DNA from: Orrella marina | GTDB taxonomy: Bacteria > Pseudomonadota > Gammaproteobacteria > Burkholderiales > Burkholderiaceae_B | Length of the DNA stretch: 64,000 bases | Direction: 5' to 3' | NCBI RefSeq assembly: GCF_003058465.1 | Contig: NZ_CP028901.1 | Span: forward strand, 4,092,001-4,156,000 | Shown here: piece after piece, positions 1 through 9,052 of the stretch | How positions within the stretch are numbered: position 1 is the stretch's first letter | Layout: the number at the start of each line of letters is the position of its first letter | Position numbers and translations under genes: made by a program | The notes under the pieces: generated by a model | Told to the model about the DNA's origin: nothing | The model's database searches: none | The model's input: the letters and a program-made list of their open reading frames with translations, nothing else

Positions 1-549
1 GGTGCATCGATGTGCGCCATGGTCAATGGTCATTCGGCTGCATCAACGATGGGGTTTTCCGCCCTGGATGGATTACCCATGGGATCAAGGTGCGGTCAGC
101 TTGATCCGGGCGTAATGCTTTACTTGATGCAGACGAGGAAAATGGATGTCAATGCCATTTCAAACATGCTTTACAAGGACTCCGGCCTAAAAGGCATATC
201 CGGCATCTCGAATGACATGCGCACGCTCGAAGCGTCTGATGAGCAGTCTGCCCGTGATGCCATCGAATACTTCGTTTACCGGGCCAAACGTGAACTGGGT
301 GCGCTGGCCGCAGCAATCGAAGGTCTGGATGCGATTGTCTTCACAGGCGGTATCGGCGAGAACTCGGTCATGGTGCGTGAACGCATTCTGGCAGGCCTCG
401 GATGGCTGGGGGTCGAACTCGACGATCGCGCCAACAGGGAGAGTCAGACCATCATCTCAAGTCCGCGTTCTAGGGTGTTGTGCCTGCGAATCCCGACCAA
501 CGAGGAGCACATGATCGCTCAGCACGTCCAGACGCGGATGCAGACCTGA
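1..549 (+). CDS. ackA: Acetate kinase, C-terminal part (5' truncated by window edge)
   Basis: This is the last 182 codons of acetate kinase, which interconverts acetate + ATP and acetyl phosphate + ADP. The reading frame is open from base 1 (Gly-Ala-Ser-Met-Cys), so the gene starts upstream of the window. Recognisable family segments are TMGFSALDGLPMG near the start, DPGVMLYL, and the ASKHA-fold motif FTGGIGENS followed by the R-x-R region. The family is about 400 residues, so a little under half is present. No phosphate acetyltransferase gene is visible on this side. The acetate-type symporter a few kb away fits acetate metabolism, but that link is inference. Confidence 0.93.
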   Translation, partial: GASMCAMVNGHSAASTMGFSALDGLPMGSRCGQLDPGVMLYLMQTRKMDVNAISNMLYKDSGLKGISGISNDMRTLEASDEQSARDAIEYFVYRAKRELGALAAAIEGLDAIVFTGGIGENSVMVRERILAGLGWLGVELDDRANRESQTIISSPRSRVLCLRIPTNEEHMIAQHVQTRMQT

Positions 550-607
550 GCGAGCCGAGCTGACGGACAGGGCTGCCAGGCTGGAGGTGCCGGATGGGTC
601 GGGATAT

Positions 608-1384
608 TCAAGGCAACAGCTCCCGGACCGCCGAATCGATCAACCTGCGCGCGATACTGACCTGGTCTGGTAGTCTGGGCAGGTTGTCGATGTCGAACCA
701 GTCCGCTGCCTCGATCTCTGATGGATCCGGGGTGATCTCACCGCCCGCGTATTCGGCCACAAAGGCGATCATGAGTGAGTTTGGAAACGGCCAGGACTGG
801 CTTTCGAAATAACGCATGTGGCCGATTTCAATGCCGACTTCTTCCATGACTTCGCGGCGTGCGCATTCTTCAAGTGTCTCGCCAGCCTCCACGAACCCGG
901 CCAATGCACTGAATACACCTGGTCTGAAATGCGGACTGCGCGCGAGCAATAGCTGAAACCCTCGGCGCACAAGCACCATGACGGCGGGAGAGATTCTGGG
1001 ATAGGAGTTCAGTCCGCATGCATTGCAGTGCATGACGTACTCGTGATGCATCAACTGGGTGGGTGAACCGCATCGCCCACAGAACTGGTGTGTGGACTGC
1101 CAGTCGATCAACTGGGTGGCGCGTCCAGCCAGTGCAAACGCCTCCGGTCCCGCAACAGAAAAAAGCTGACGCAGGTGTACCGCTTCAACTGGAAACCCTT
1201 CGGGTAACTCCGAGAGATCGGTAGCGTAGCAAGGGACCCCGTTCCAGTGGCCCACCATGATGGGCGGTGTGTGTTCGTACTGCAAGAACGCAGTGTGATT
1301 CAGAAAACTCGGTCCTTCAGGATTGAACGTGTCGATCAGGATCCGTTGCTGAAATCTCACGATCCAGTAGACGTCTTGCTGCAT
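608..1384 (-). CDS. nudC: NADH pyrophosphatase / NAD-capped RNA hydrolase NudC
   Basis: A 258-residue Nudix hydrolase. The NudC signatures are all present in order: an N-terminal region, a four-Cys zinc ribbon (CGRCGS ... CNACG, about residues 102-124), the Nudix box GFVEAGETLEECARREVMEE (about 163-182), and the NudC-specific motif SQSWPFPNSLM just after it. NudC enzymes hydrolyse NAD(H) and remove NAD caps from RNA; that activity is family knowledge. Length matches the family (about 257-270). The ATG at 1384 is preceded only by a weak GAGAG. The gene ends 58 bp from ackA, which converges with it. Confidence 0.94.
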   Translation of the reverse strand: MQQDVYWIVRFQQRILIDTFNPEGPSFLNHTAFLQYEHTPPIMVGHWNGVPCYATDLSELPEGFPVEAVHLRQLFSVAGPEAFALAGRATQLIDWQSTHQFCGRCGSPTQLMHHEYVMHCNACGLNSYPRISPAVMVLVRRGFQLLLARSPHFRPGVFSALAGFVEAGETLEECARREVMEEVGIEIGHMRYFESQSWPFPNSLMIAFVAEYAGGEITPDPSEIEAADWFDIDNLPRLPDQVSIARRLIDSAVRELLP

Positions 1385-1423
1385 GGTGGGTGGCTCTCAA
1401 TGGTCTTTTTGGGTTTGGATGTG

Positions 1424-1756
1424 TCAGTGGCTCTGCCCGTGAGTGCCCAGATTCAGGATCACGATGCCTGCGACGATCAGTGCAATACCGATCAAGGTTG
1501 CAGGTTGCAAAGCCTGAGAAAAGAAAATCCGGCCAATCATCGTGATCAGCACGATGCCAGCACCTGACCATACCGCATAGATCAGCCCCATGGGTAGTTG
1601 TCGCATGGTTAGCGATAAAAAATAAAAGGCGATGCCGTATCCGGCAACCACCGTGAAGGAGGGTAAGGGACGCGTAAAACCATCGGAGAGCTTCAGGGCA
1701 GTGGTGGCAACCACCTCCCCGATAATTGCCAGAACCAGCAGCAGCCATGGATGCAT
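1424..1756 (-). CDS. Small multidrug resistance (SMR) family transporter, EmrE-like
   Basis: A 110-residue four-helix membrane protein of the SMR family. With the ATG at 1756 the membrane-embedded acidic residue falls exactly at Glu14 (MHPWLLLVLAIIGE), the proton/substrate-coupling residue in EmrE. The conserved YAVWSGAG segment and a C-terminal helix follow. A GTG at 1792 would add 12 residues and overlap the upstream gene by 20 bp; I prefer 1756 because it gives canonical length and Glu14 position, although the ribosome site there is weak. It may be translated with the upstream membrane-protein gene, 16 bp away. EmrE-type drug export versus guanidinium export cannot be separated here. Confidence 0.88.
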   Translation of the reverse strand: MHPWLLLVLAIIGEVVATTALKLSDGFTRPLPSFTVVAGYGIAFYFLSLTMRQLPMGLIYAVWSGAGIVLITMIGRIFFSQALQPATLIGIALIVAGIVILNLGTHGQSH

Positions 1757-1772
1757 AGGGAGTTGCGCCGTC

Positions 1773-2177
1773 TCAGGTCTGCGCCTGGGCACTGGTCTGA
1801 GCTTTGGCTTGTTCTTTCGCCTTTGCCTTGCTGGCGAATTCTGCGCTCAGCCTGGCCTGACGGCCGATGACGAAATCCAGAATAATCTTCATCCAGATGG
1901 TGGAGCCGGCCATCGCCGACCAGGTTTCATAGGCCATCCCGCCAATGATGATTGAACCAATCGTATAGACCATGATCAGCCCAGCCACGAAATTCAGTGC
2001 ACCAGTAAACGGCGCGTAGCGGGCTGCATTGGGGGGCGTGATGCCGCGCGAGATCGCGACCTCACTGTAATCCTTGTTGACAAATATTCGCCAGGCTCTG
2101 CGAAGCCAGATGAACGAAATGGGAAACATCGCAATGAAGAGGATCCAGGTCAGGGCAACACTTGTATCGAACACCAT
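1773..2177 (-). CDS. Small inner-membrane protein of unknown function
   Basis: A 134-residue protein with two or three predicted hydrophobic segments (about residues 8-25, 58-80 and possibly 85-105) and a charged, Ala/Lys/Gln-rich C-terminal tail (about 108-134) that may be coiled or disordered. I do not recognise a family. The start is well supported: AAGGAG lies 8 bases upstream of the ATG. It is co-oriented with and 16 bp upstream of the SMR transporter, so they probably share a transcript; whether the products interact is unknown. The Ala/Lys/Gln tail looks low-complexity. Confidence 0.7.
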   Translation of the reverse strand: MVFDTSVALTWILFIAMFPISFIWLRRAWRIFVNKDYSEVAISRGITPPNAARYAPFTGALNFVAGLIMVYTIGSIIIGGMAYETWSAMAGSTIWMKIILDFVIGRQARLSAEFASKAKAKEQAKAQTSAQAQT

Positions 2178-2415
2178 GTAACCGGCTCCTTATGAATGAA
2201 CGCTCCTGAACGAGCTTACGCCAGGGTGCGCGAGGTTGTGAAGTAGGTCGATCAGAAAAATTGCGTCAGCGGACGGATATTTGCCCGGCTGACCGTACTG
2301 TTGACTGAAGCTTTGTCGGTATCCTGCGCCCGCGAGAGCCGACGCAGGTCCGGCTTTTCTTTGGGATCACCAGGCGACAAGCCTGATGATCCACTGTGAC
2401 TACTTGGTTGCTACG

Positions 2416-2446
2416 CTCAGTGATCATACGTTTAGCGATCACTGAG
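2416..2446 (-). terminator. Inverted repeat downstream of the symporter gene
   Basis: A perfect 10-bp stem, CTCAGTGATC / GATCACTGAG, with an 11-base loop, sits 9 bp after the stop of the minus-strand symporter gene. No long T-run follows, so it may be a weak terminator or a 3'-end stabilising hairpin. Confidence 0.5.
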
Positions 2447-2454
2447 TTTGCTGC

Positions 2455-4263
2455 TTAGTGATGACCACCTGATACAGCCTTGGATCCGCGTGGAATCCGC
2501 ACACTTTCGACCATGGCCTGGATGTGCTCTGGTGGCGCCTTGGTCACACGATCAACCAGAAATGCGACAGCAAAGTTGACCATTGCACCGACCGCACCAA
2601 AGGCCTCCGGGGTGATGCCGAAGAAGCTGTTTGGTCCACCGATCAGGTTGACGTACGCGGTGCCCGGGATGAAGAAGATGCCCTTGTGTGCGAACACGTA
2701 GAAGAGCGTGATCAACAGACCCGAAACCATACCCGCCATCGCGCCTTCACGGTTCATCTTCTTGGAGAAGATGCCCATCATGATGGCCGGGAATAGTGAC
2801 GATGCCGCAATACCGAACGCGAGCGCCACTGTTCCCGCAGCGAATCCGGGTGGATTGAGCCCCAGATAACCTGCCAGCACAATGGACAGTGCCATCGCGA
2901 TCTTGCCGGTTAGCAGTTCCCCCTTCTCACTGATGTCTGGTACGAAGACGTTCTTGACCAGATCGTGCGAGATGGCTGAGGAAATTGCCATCAGCAGACC
3001 CGCTGCAGTTGACAGCGCAGCCGCCAGACCCCCTGCAGCAACCAGTGCAATCACCCAGTTTGGCAGCAAGGCAATCTCCGGGTTGGCCATCACGATGATG
3101 TCCTGGTTCACGGATAGCTCGTTACCTTTCCAGCCGGCTGCGTCGGCGTTTTGCAGGAATTCCTTGTCACCTGACTTGTCGTTGTAGTACTGGATGCGGC
3201 CGTCACCGTTCTTGTCTTCCCACTTGAGCAGCCCGGTGGTTTCCCAGCGTTTCATCCAGTCGGGACGATCGGCATAAACAAGCGAGCCATCTTCCTGGAA
3301 CACGTTGCCGGTGGTCATGACCGACGGGGTGATCGTGGCGTGCAGGTTCATGCGAGCCATGGCGCCCACAGCGGGTGCCGTGGTGTACAGCAGTGCAATG
3401 AACACCAGCGACCAGCCAGCAGACGTTCGCGCGTCAGCGACGGTTTTGACGGTGAAAAAACGCACGATCACATGTGGCAGACCCGCCGTACCGATCATCA
3501 GGGAGAGCGTGTACATGAACATGTTGAGCTTGCTGCCCGGCAACGAGGTGGTGTACTCGGAAAATCCGAGTTCGGTCACCACTTCGTTGAGCTTGTTCAA
3601 CAGGGTCGTGTCCGTGCCGCGCATGTCCGAGCCCAGACCCAGCTGTGGAATGGCATTGCCTGTCAAAGCCAGCGAGATGAAGACGGCCGGCACGATGTAG
3701 GCGAGGATCAGCACGATGTACTGAGCGACCTGCGTGTAGGTGATGCCTTTCATGCCACCGAATACTGCGTAGGCGAACACGATCGCCATACCAACGTAGA
3801 TCCCGGTGTCGTTGCTGACGCCCAGAAACCGCGAGAATGCCACGCCTACACCTGTCATCTGTCCGATGATGTAGGTGATAGACGCGACCAGCAGGCAGAT
3901 CACGGCGATGGTGGATGCACTCTTGGAATAGTAGCGATCGCCAATGAACTGCGGTACGGTGAACTTGCCGAACTTTCTGAGGTACGGGGCAAGCAGACAC
4001 GCCAGCAACACATAGCCGCCGGTCCAGCCCATCAGAAACAGGCTGCCGCCGTATCCCATGTAGGCAATCAGACCAGCCATGGAAATGAACGAGGCCGCTG
4101 ACATCCAGTCGGCAGCCGTTGCCATGCCGTTCATCACGGGAGATACTCCGCTGCCCGCCACATAAAACTCGCTAGTTGATCCGGCACGTGCCCAGATCGC
4201 GATTCCGATATACAGCGCGAAGGTGGCACCCACGACAAGGTAGATGGTTGTTTGAAGTTCCAT
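2455..4263 (-). CDS. Sodium:solute symporter large subunit, VC2705/ActP-like
   Basis: A 602-residue polytopic protein of the solute:sodium symporter family, closest in character to the VC2705 subfamily, which is related to acetate permease ActP. Typical SSS segments include the Ala/Gly-rich TM region AADWMSAASFISMAG and a long periplasmic/cytoplasmic insert (about residues 300-390) containing DKNGDGRIQYYND, an EF-hand-like acidic loop (D-x-N-x-D-x-R). The ATG at 4263 has AAGGGG 6 bases upstream; a start at 4311 would run into the small-subunit gene. The DUF4212 gene ends 10 bp upstream, the classic two-gene arrangement. The substrate is probably a short carboxylate, by family only. Confidence 0.9.
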   Translation of the reverse strand: MELQTTIYLVVGATFALYIGIAIWARAGSTSEFYVAGSGVSPVMNGMATAADWMSAASFISMAGLIAYMGYGGSLFLMGWTGGYVLLACLLAPYLRKFGKFTVPQFIGDRYYSKSASTIAVICLLVASITYIIGQMTGVGVAFSRFLGVSNDTGIYVGMAIVFAYAVFGGMKGITYTQVAQYIVLILAYIVPAVFISLALTGNAIPQLGLGSDMRGTDTTLLNKLNEVVTELGFSEYTTSLPGSKLNMFMYTLSLMIGTAGLPHVIVRFFTVKTVADARTSAGWSLVFIALLYTTAPAVGAMARMNLHATITPSVMTTGNVFQEDGSLVYADRPDWMKRWETTGLLKWEDKNGDGRIQYYNDKSGDKEFLQNADAAGWKGNELSVNQDIIVMANPEIALLPNWVIALVAAGGLAAALSTAAGLLMAISSAISHDLVKNVFVPDISEKGELLTGKIAMALSIVLAGYLGLNPPGFAAGTVALAFGIAASSLFPAIMMGIFSKKMNREGAMAGMVSGLLITLFYVFAHKGIFFIPGTAYVNLIGGPNSFFGITPEAFGAVGAMVNFAVAFLVDRVTKAPPEHIQAMVESVRIPRGSKAVSGGHH

Positions 4264-4273
4264 TCCGTGCCCC

Positions 4274-4534
4274 TTATTCTTCGTGAACGTTAAAGCGACG
4301 GTCGATCTCACCCATCTTCTTGCGATACCAGAAGATCAGTGCGATGAACACGTAGATGGAGCCTTGCTGGGCGAACCAGAACCCGAGCGGATATCCGCCA
4401 AGATGGATTGTGTTAAGCCAATCAGCGAACAGGATCCCTGCACCGTAGGACACCACGGCCCAGATGATCAGCACCTTGGTCAGCAGACCCAGGGTTGCCC
4501 GCCAATAGGCATGCGAGTCATGTTGGTCTGACAT
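4274..4534 (-). CDS. Sodium/substrate symporter small subunit (DUF4212)
   Basis: An 86-residue protein with two hydrophobic helices (about residues 16-36 and 48-70) and the family signature PLGFWFAQQGSIYVF, ending in a D-R-R-F-N-V-H-E-E tail. This is the DUF4212 small partner that accompanies VC2705-type symporters. The start has AGGAGG 4 bases upstream of the ATG. The stop lies 10 bp before the large subunit's start, so the two are cotranscribed. Transcription begins in the AT-rich divergent region shared with the DUF294 regulator gene. Confidence 0.93.
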   Translation of the reverse strand: MSDQHDSHAYWRATLGLLTKVLIIWAVVSYGAGILFADWLNTIHLGGYPLGFWFAQQGSIYVFIALIFWYRKKMGEIDRRFNVHEE

Positions 4535-4667
4535 ACAGCCTCCTCATCATTTTTAATATGTAACCAGGTTGGTTTTCAACTACGAAAGTTATTTAATCAG
4601 AATCAATTTCGAATCGTATTAGGGTAATAACTAGATTGATCAACTTTTTATTGTTTCTGACTTGGAA

Positions 4668-4759
4668 CTTACTGATTTGAAGGTGTTTTCTGACCTGTTG
4701 CTTACAATTTCTTTCATGAATCTTACAAATTAAAAGATATTATCTTTCTTGAAACTTAC
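4668..4759 (+). promoter_or_regulatory. Four phased CTTAC direct repeats in the divergent promoter
   Basis: CTTAC occurs at 4668, 4701, 4722 and 4755 with similar flanks (roughly GAA-CTTAC-nnnTT). The start-to-start spacings are 33, 21 and 33 bases, close to whole DNA turns. The repeats sit in the markedly AT-rich 269-bp gap (4535-4803) between the symporter and DUF294 genes and resemble regulator-binding iterons. The protein that binds is unknown. Confidence 0.45.
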
Positions 4760-4803
4760 GGTTATTATCTGGGTAAAAATTAAAATACGTCCTGGAGATA
4801 AAA

Positions 4804-6738
4804 ATGACTGAACAAGGCACGCCGGAGAATCGGGGTCAGGATGATTTTCAGGAGTCGGGCCGTGTTGTATCGGACAGTCTGGTGACCGGGCTGGCCCGGC
4901 AGCTGATGACAGTGCTGCCCTTCTCAGAGATGCCCGTAGCCGATGTGCAGCAGTTCCTGGATTTGTCCGAGGAGTACTACTACGAGCCAGACGAGGTGAT
5001 TCTGGATCCGGACTCGGGTGTGCCACGCTTTCTTTTTCTGATTCGACAGGGCATTGTTGCGGGCGAACGGGTCGGGCAGAGTGGGGAGGTGGTTCACTTT
5101 GAACTCGAGGCGGGCGACATGTTCTCGGTGGGCGCAGTGCTGACCCGGCGCGCGGTCAGTACGACTTATCGTGCGCTGGGCGATTGTTTCTGCCTGCAGT
5201 TCCCGGCGGACCGTCTGCATGAGTTCGGCATACGGTCACCCTCGTTCATGTCTTTTCTGCAAAACCACTTTCGCGCCATTCTGGAGCAGTCCCACAAGGA
5301 CCTGCAGCAGCATTTCGCGGCACGTGCAGCCGAAGCGCAAATGCACCAGAAGCAGATTGGCAATCTGGTGCAACGCAAACCCTTCACGGTGTCACCTGAC
5401 ACTGCGCTCGGCGAGGCGCTCAGACAAATGGACGAGCTCGGTGTCGGGTCGATTCTGATCGTTGATCAGGATGATCGTTTGCGAGGCATCCTGACCCGTC
5501 ACGATCTGCTCAAGCGGGTAGTCTTGCCTCAGACGCCGCTAGACACGCCGATGCACGCAGTGATGACACCGGACCCAAAAACACTGGACGCGCAAAGTTC
5601 GGTCGAGGAGGCTGCGCAACTGATGGTGCACGCTGGCATCCGCCACATTCCGGTGACGGATCACGGCAAGGTGGCTGGACTGGTGTCTGAGCGGGATCTG
5701 TTTACGCTTCAGCGTTTCTCGGTGGGTAACATCAGTGCTGCCATCAAAGCCGCGCATGACATGCCGGACTTGCGCAACGTTGCCATGCATATCGAGGCTT
5801 ATTCTCGCAGCCTGTTGGGGCAGGGTGTCACCGGGCGTCGATTTACCAGTCTGGTGAGCTATCTCAACGACCTGCTAACGCAGCGGATCATTGAGCTGGT
5901 TGCACATCATCATGACGTCAACAGCAAGGACTATTGCTGGCTAGCCCTGGGATCCGAAGGGCGCGAAGAGCAGACGGTTGCAACCGATCAGGACAATGCA
6001 CTGGTGCTCGTTGATGGTGTCGATGATGCCCGAAAGGAGAACTATCTCAAATTTGCCAGGGCGGTGAACGAGGCCCTCGCTTCCTGCGGATTTCCGCTGT
6101 GCAAAGGTAACGTCATGGCCAGCAATCCAGCGTATTGCCGCACACAGAGCGACTGGGTGCAGCAGGCAGACAGATGGATCGATACCGGCTCTGCGCAGGC
6201 GTTGCTGCAGTCAAGCATTTTCTTTGATTTCCGGGCCCTCTACGGAAATCAGGCGCTTGTCACTCCCCTGGCGGACTTTCTGCGTGAAGCGAGTGCGACG
6301 TCGCGGTTCATCAGCCAGATGGCCGTCAACGCTATGAACTGGAAAGTCCCGCTTACCCTGTTCGGGGGTCTCGACACAGAGAAAGTCGATGGGCGCGAGG
6401 TGATCGACCTCAAGAAGAACGGTATTGCACTGATTGTGGATTTTGCGCGGATATATGCTCTGGCGCACCACATTGAAGTACGGAATACGGCATTGCGACT
6501 CGAGGCTGTTGCGCGCGCGCTTGGCTACGATGACCAGAAACTGGCTGACTGGGTCGGTAGTCTGGAGTTTCTGCAGACATTGCGACTGCGGGCGCAGCTG
6601 CAGGCCAGTCCGCCTGGCGGGAATCGCAATGCGCTGGATGTCGGCACGCTCACCAAAGTCGACAAGGTCATTCTCAAAGCGAGTCTGAACGTGACGCGAA
6701 GCATGCAACAGAGACTGAGTCTGGATTATGTTCGATAA
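4804..6738 (+). CDS. cNMP-binding / CBS-pair / DUF294 nucleotidyltransferase-like protein
   Basis: A 644-residue cytoplasmic regulator. Domains in order: cyclic-nucleotide-binding-like beta-roll (about 35-155), two CBS motifs (about 190-310), a DUF294 nucleotidyltransferase-like domain containing GSEGREEQTVATDQDNALV (about 378-396), and the DUF294 C-terminal helical domain (about 500-640). The G-S-x-x-R-x-E-Q ... D-Q-D arrangement resembles the catalytic core of PII uridylyltransferase-type enzymes, so nucleotidyl transfer is possible but unproven. The ATG has GGAG 6 bases upstream. It is divergent from the symporter and overlaps the exonuclease gene by 11 bp. This set recurs beside VC2705-type symporters, suggesting control of uptake. 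Confidence 0.9.
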   Translation: MTEQGTPENRGQDDFQESGRVVSDSLVTGLARQLMTVLPFSEMPVADVQQFLDLSEEYYYEPDEVILDPDSGVPRFLFLIRQGIVAGERVGQSGEVVHFELEAGDMFSVGAVLTRRAVSTTYRALGDCFCLQFPADRLHEFGIRSPSFMSFLQNHFRAILEQSHKDLQQHFAARAAEAQMHQKQIGNLVQRKPFTVSPDTALGEALRQMDELGVGSILIVDQDDRLRGILTRHDLLKRVVLPQTPLDTPMHAVMTPDPKTLDAQSSVEEAAQLMVHAGIRHIPVTDHGKVAGLVSERDLFTLQRFSVGNISAAIKAAHDMPDLRNVAMHIEAYSRSLLGQGVTGRRFTSLVSYLNDLLTQRIIELVAHHHDVNSKDYCWLALGSEGREEQTVATDQDNALVLVDGVDDARKENYLKFARAVNEALASCGFPLCKGNVMASNPAYCRTQSDWVQQADRWIDTGSAQALLQSSIFFDFRALYGNQALVTPLADFLREASATSRFISQMAVNAMNWKVPLTLFGGLDTEKVDGREVIDLKKNGIALIVDFARIYALAHHIEVRNTALRLEAVARALGYDDQKLADWVGSLEFLQTLRLRAQLQASPPGGNRNALDVGTLTKVDKVILKASLNVTRSMQQRLSLDYVR

Positions 6739-7387
6739 GTTGCTGGAAGTGCTTCATGGTCGAAAGGTCAGCGCGCAGCCTGTCCCGGCGCCGCTACGGT
6801 GGATTGTGCTGGATACTGAAACATCGGGCTTGAGTCTGTGGAAGGATCATCTCATCTCGATTGCGGCGGTTGCGGTGGTTAGTGAGCCCGGGTTTCGGCG
6901 AGCAAGGATTGTGCTGGCTGACCGCTTTGAGGTCATTCTCCATCAGGCCAGACCCACTCGTCGCAAGGACAACATTCTGATTCATCACATTGGTGTAGAT
7001 GCCCAGCGTACGGGACAGGATCCCGTCGAATCGCTGGGCCGGTTCGCGGTCTGGATGGGGGATGCGCCAGTGTTTGCGTTTCACGCGCCCTTCGATCGGG
7101 CCATGATTGCCAGGGCGTTCAAGTCCCAGGATTTGCCTGCGATGCGCAATACCTGGGTGGATGTCGCGGCGATGGCGTCCTGGATCCGGCGCGATACGGT
7201 GTCGGTGTCACTGGACGATCGGTTGCGTGAGTTCGGACTGGAATGCTTTGAGCGTCATCAGGCCAGCGCTGACATGTTTGCGACCGCCGAGTTGCTGCTG
7301 CGCATGCTGCCCGACGTCAGAAAGCAGACAGCGAGTTTCAATGAGATGGTGCGTTTCTGCGCGGATAATGCGCGACCGGTGCTTTGA
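6728..7387 (+). CDS. DEDDh-family 3'-5' exonuclease (DnaQ-like)
   Basis: A 219-residue RNase T/DnaQ-fold exonuclease. The exo motifs are visible: Exo I LDTETSGL (D and E, about residues 28-35), Exo II HAPFDRAMI, and Exo III H-x4-D in HQASADMFATAELL. That His-x4-Asp spacing makes it DEDDh type. The product is expected to be a two-metal-ion nuclease; the substrate is not evident. It overlaps the DUF294 gene by 11 bp and so is translationally coupled to it. It is not fused to a polymerase or GIY-YIG domain. Confidence 0.9.
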   Translation: MFDKLLEVLHGRKVSAQPVPAPLRWIVLDTETSGLSLWKDHLISIAAVAVVSEPGFRRARIVLADRFEVILHQARPTRRKDNILIHHIGVDAQRTGQDPVESLGRFAVWMGDAPVFAFHAPFDRAMIARAFKSQDLPAMRNTWVDVAAMASWIRRDTVSVSLDDRLREFGLECFERHQASADMFATAELLLRMLPDVRKQTASFNEMVRFCADNARPVL

Positions 7388-7612
7388 GCCGGCTCCCGGC
7401 CGATCAAAGCCAGAATGAGTGGTCCGCAGGTGTAATTGGCCCGTCGGGCCGGGGCCCTTGGTTTCAAGGTTGTCCTAGGGTTTATACTCGGTTCGATGTC
7501 GGTGCCCTATTGCAGTATATGTGGCAGGTCATGTGATTCGATCTTTTACAAGAGGTGCTTCATGTGACTCGTTTCCAGCATGCGCGCCGGGTTTTTTAAA
7601 CAACAAGAGTGA

Positions 7613-9052
7613 TTGGTGTCACCTTCTCCTAAACCAGACCAGGCCAGAAAAGAAGCCAGAAAGCCGGTTGCTGCGGATGCACAGAGCAGACCCAGCAAGA
7701 AGGAGCTGTTGCTGGCGCTGTCCGGTATTGCGTTCGCTGCAGTGATTGCTGCGTTTGACGCGACGATCATCAGTACCATTCTTCCGCAGGTGGCACAGGC
7801 ACTTGACGGCATGGCCCTCTATGCATGGGTGGGGACCGGGTATTTTCTGGCGTGCTCGCTCAGCATCCTGATATTTGGTCGCCTGGGCGATCTGTTTGGC
7901 AGAAAGCCACTACTGCTGTTGTCGCTGGTGCTGGTTTCTCTCGGTTCGGCGTTCTCCGGACTATCCCAGACTATGGAGCAGCTCATCGGATTCAGAGTCC
8001 TGCAGGGTATGGGCGGCGGGATGATGATTGCGACGGCGTTCGCCGCACCGGCTGACCTGTTTCCGGACCCCAAGGAGCGGGTTCGCTGGATGGTCTTGAT
8101 GTCCTCGACATTTGCGGTTTCCAGTGGCGTGGGTCCGATATTAGGTGGTGCTGTGACACAGGCATTTGGGTGGCGTGCATCATTCTTTCTGATTCCGCTG
8201 ATCGGGTGTATTGCCATGCCCATCATCTGGAAGTTTTTCCCGAAGATGAAGCCCAGGCATACCGCGAGATTCTCTTTCGACTGGATGGGAACCTTGCTGC
8301 TGGCTGTCACAGTGGCAGCACCCCTGGTGGCATTGGAGTTACTGGTTTCTAGTCACATGGATGTGCCCTTATGGGTGGGTGGCGCGCTGGTTCTGGCAGC
8401 GTTGGTCTGTGGCTACTTGCTGCTCAAGCTGGAGGGGCGTGTCAGAACACCAATATTCCCATTGAGAATTCTCCAGACGACGCAGGCCAGGCTGCTCAAT
8501 ATTGCCGCCCTGATTGCGGGCGCCATCATGTTCATGCTGATTTATTACATCCCGCTGCAGGCGCAGGATGTTTTCGGGTATTCACCGACTCTGGCCGGTC
8601 TCATGATATCGCCACTGGTGGCCGGATTACCGGTGGGCAGCGTGCTCAATGGCAAGCTGTTTCAGCGTGAACCCAATCCGCAACGCCTGATGAAGTTTGG
8701 CAGCATCATGCTGGGGGTAGGATGCGTTCTGACCCTGACACTTTCCGAGCACTCACCAGTATGGTTTTCGTTGGTGGTTATGGGCATCGCAGGGTTCGGA
8801 CTGGGTTTTCTGATTCCGAACTTCACGCTGTTCATGCAGATGATCGCCAGGCGCGAGGATGTCGGCATCGCGTCGGCCCTGATCCAGACTACACGCGCAC
8901 TGGGCAGTGCGGTGGGAACAGCACTCGTTGGTGCCCTGATCGCAGAACTGTCGATCGAGACTGGTCTGCGCATTGGATTGATCTCTGCAGTGGTGCTCTG
9001 TGTGGTGCTATGGTGGCTCAGTCATCGCGTCAAGATGGGTACGTTTACCTGA
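7613..9052 (+). CDS. MFS multidrug efflux transporter, 14-TM (EmrB/QacA-like)
   Basis: A 479-residue MFS exporter of the DHA2 type. The cytoplasmic loop 2-3 motif GRLGDLFGRKPLLLL and motif C-like glycine-rich GVGPILGGAVTQAFGWR (about residue 178) mark a drug:H+ antiporter, and the hydrophobic pattern fits 14 helices. The N-terminus (about residues 1-30) is charged and cytoplasmic. The start is ambiguous: TTG at 7613 or GTG at 7616, both with only a weak GAG upstream. The 225 bp upstream, after the exonuclease gene, holds GC-rich short repeats but no clear promoter. No TetR/MarR regulator is adjacent. Confidence 0.87.
   Translation: MVSPSPKPDQARKEARKPVAADAQSRPSKKELLLALSGIAFAAVIAAFDATIISTILPQVAQALDGMALYAWVGTGYFLACSLSILIFGRLGDLFGRKPLLLLSLVLVSLGSAFSGLSQTMEQLIGFRVLQGMGGGMMIATAFAAPADLFPDPKERVRWMVLMSSTFAVSSGVGPILGGAVTQAFGWRASFFLIPLIGCIAMPIIWKFFPKMKPRHTARFSFDWMGTLLLAVTVAAPLVALELLVSSHMDVPLWVGGALVLAALVCGYLLLKLEGRVRTPIFPLRILQTTQARLLNIAALIAGAIMFMLIYYIPLQAQDVFGYSPTLAGLMISPLVAGLPVGSVLNGKLFQREPNPQRLMKFGSIMLGVGCVLTLTLSEHSPVWFSLVVMGIAGFGLGFLIPNFTLFMQMIARREDVGIASALIQTTRALGSAVGTALVGALIAELSIETGLRIGLISAVVLCVVLWWLSHRVKMGTFT

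Noticed and set aside
3340..4101. 253-codon plus-strand open frame opposite the symporter
   Set aside because: His/Arg/Gln-rich antisense translation with no family features; the symporter helices on the other strand are clear.
4635..4642. TTGATCAA as an FNR half-site pair upstream of the DUF294 gene
   Set aside because: The two halves abut without the four-base spacer that FNR-family sites need.
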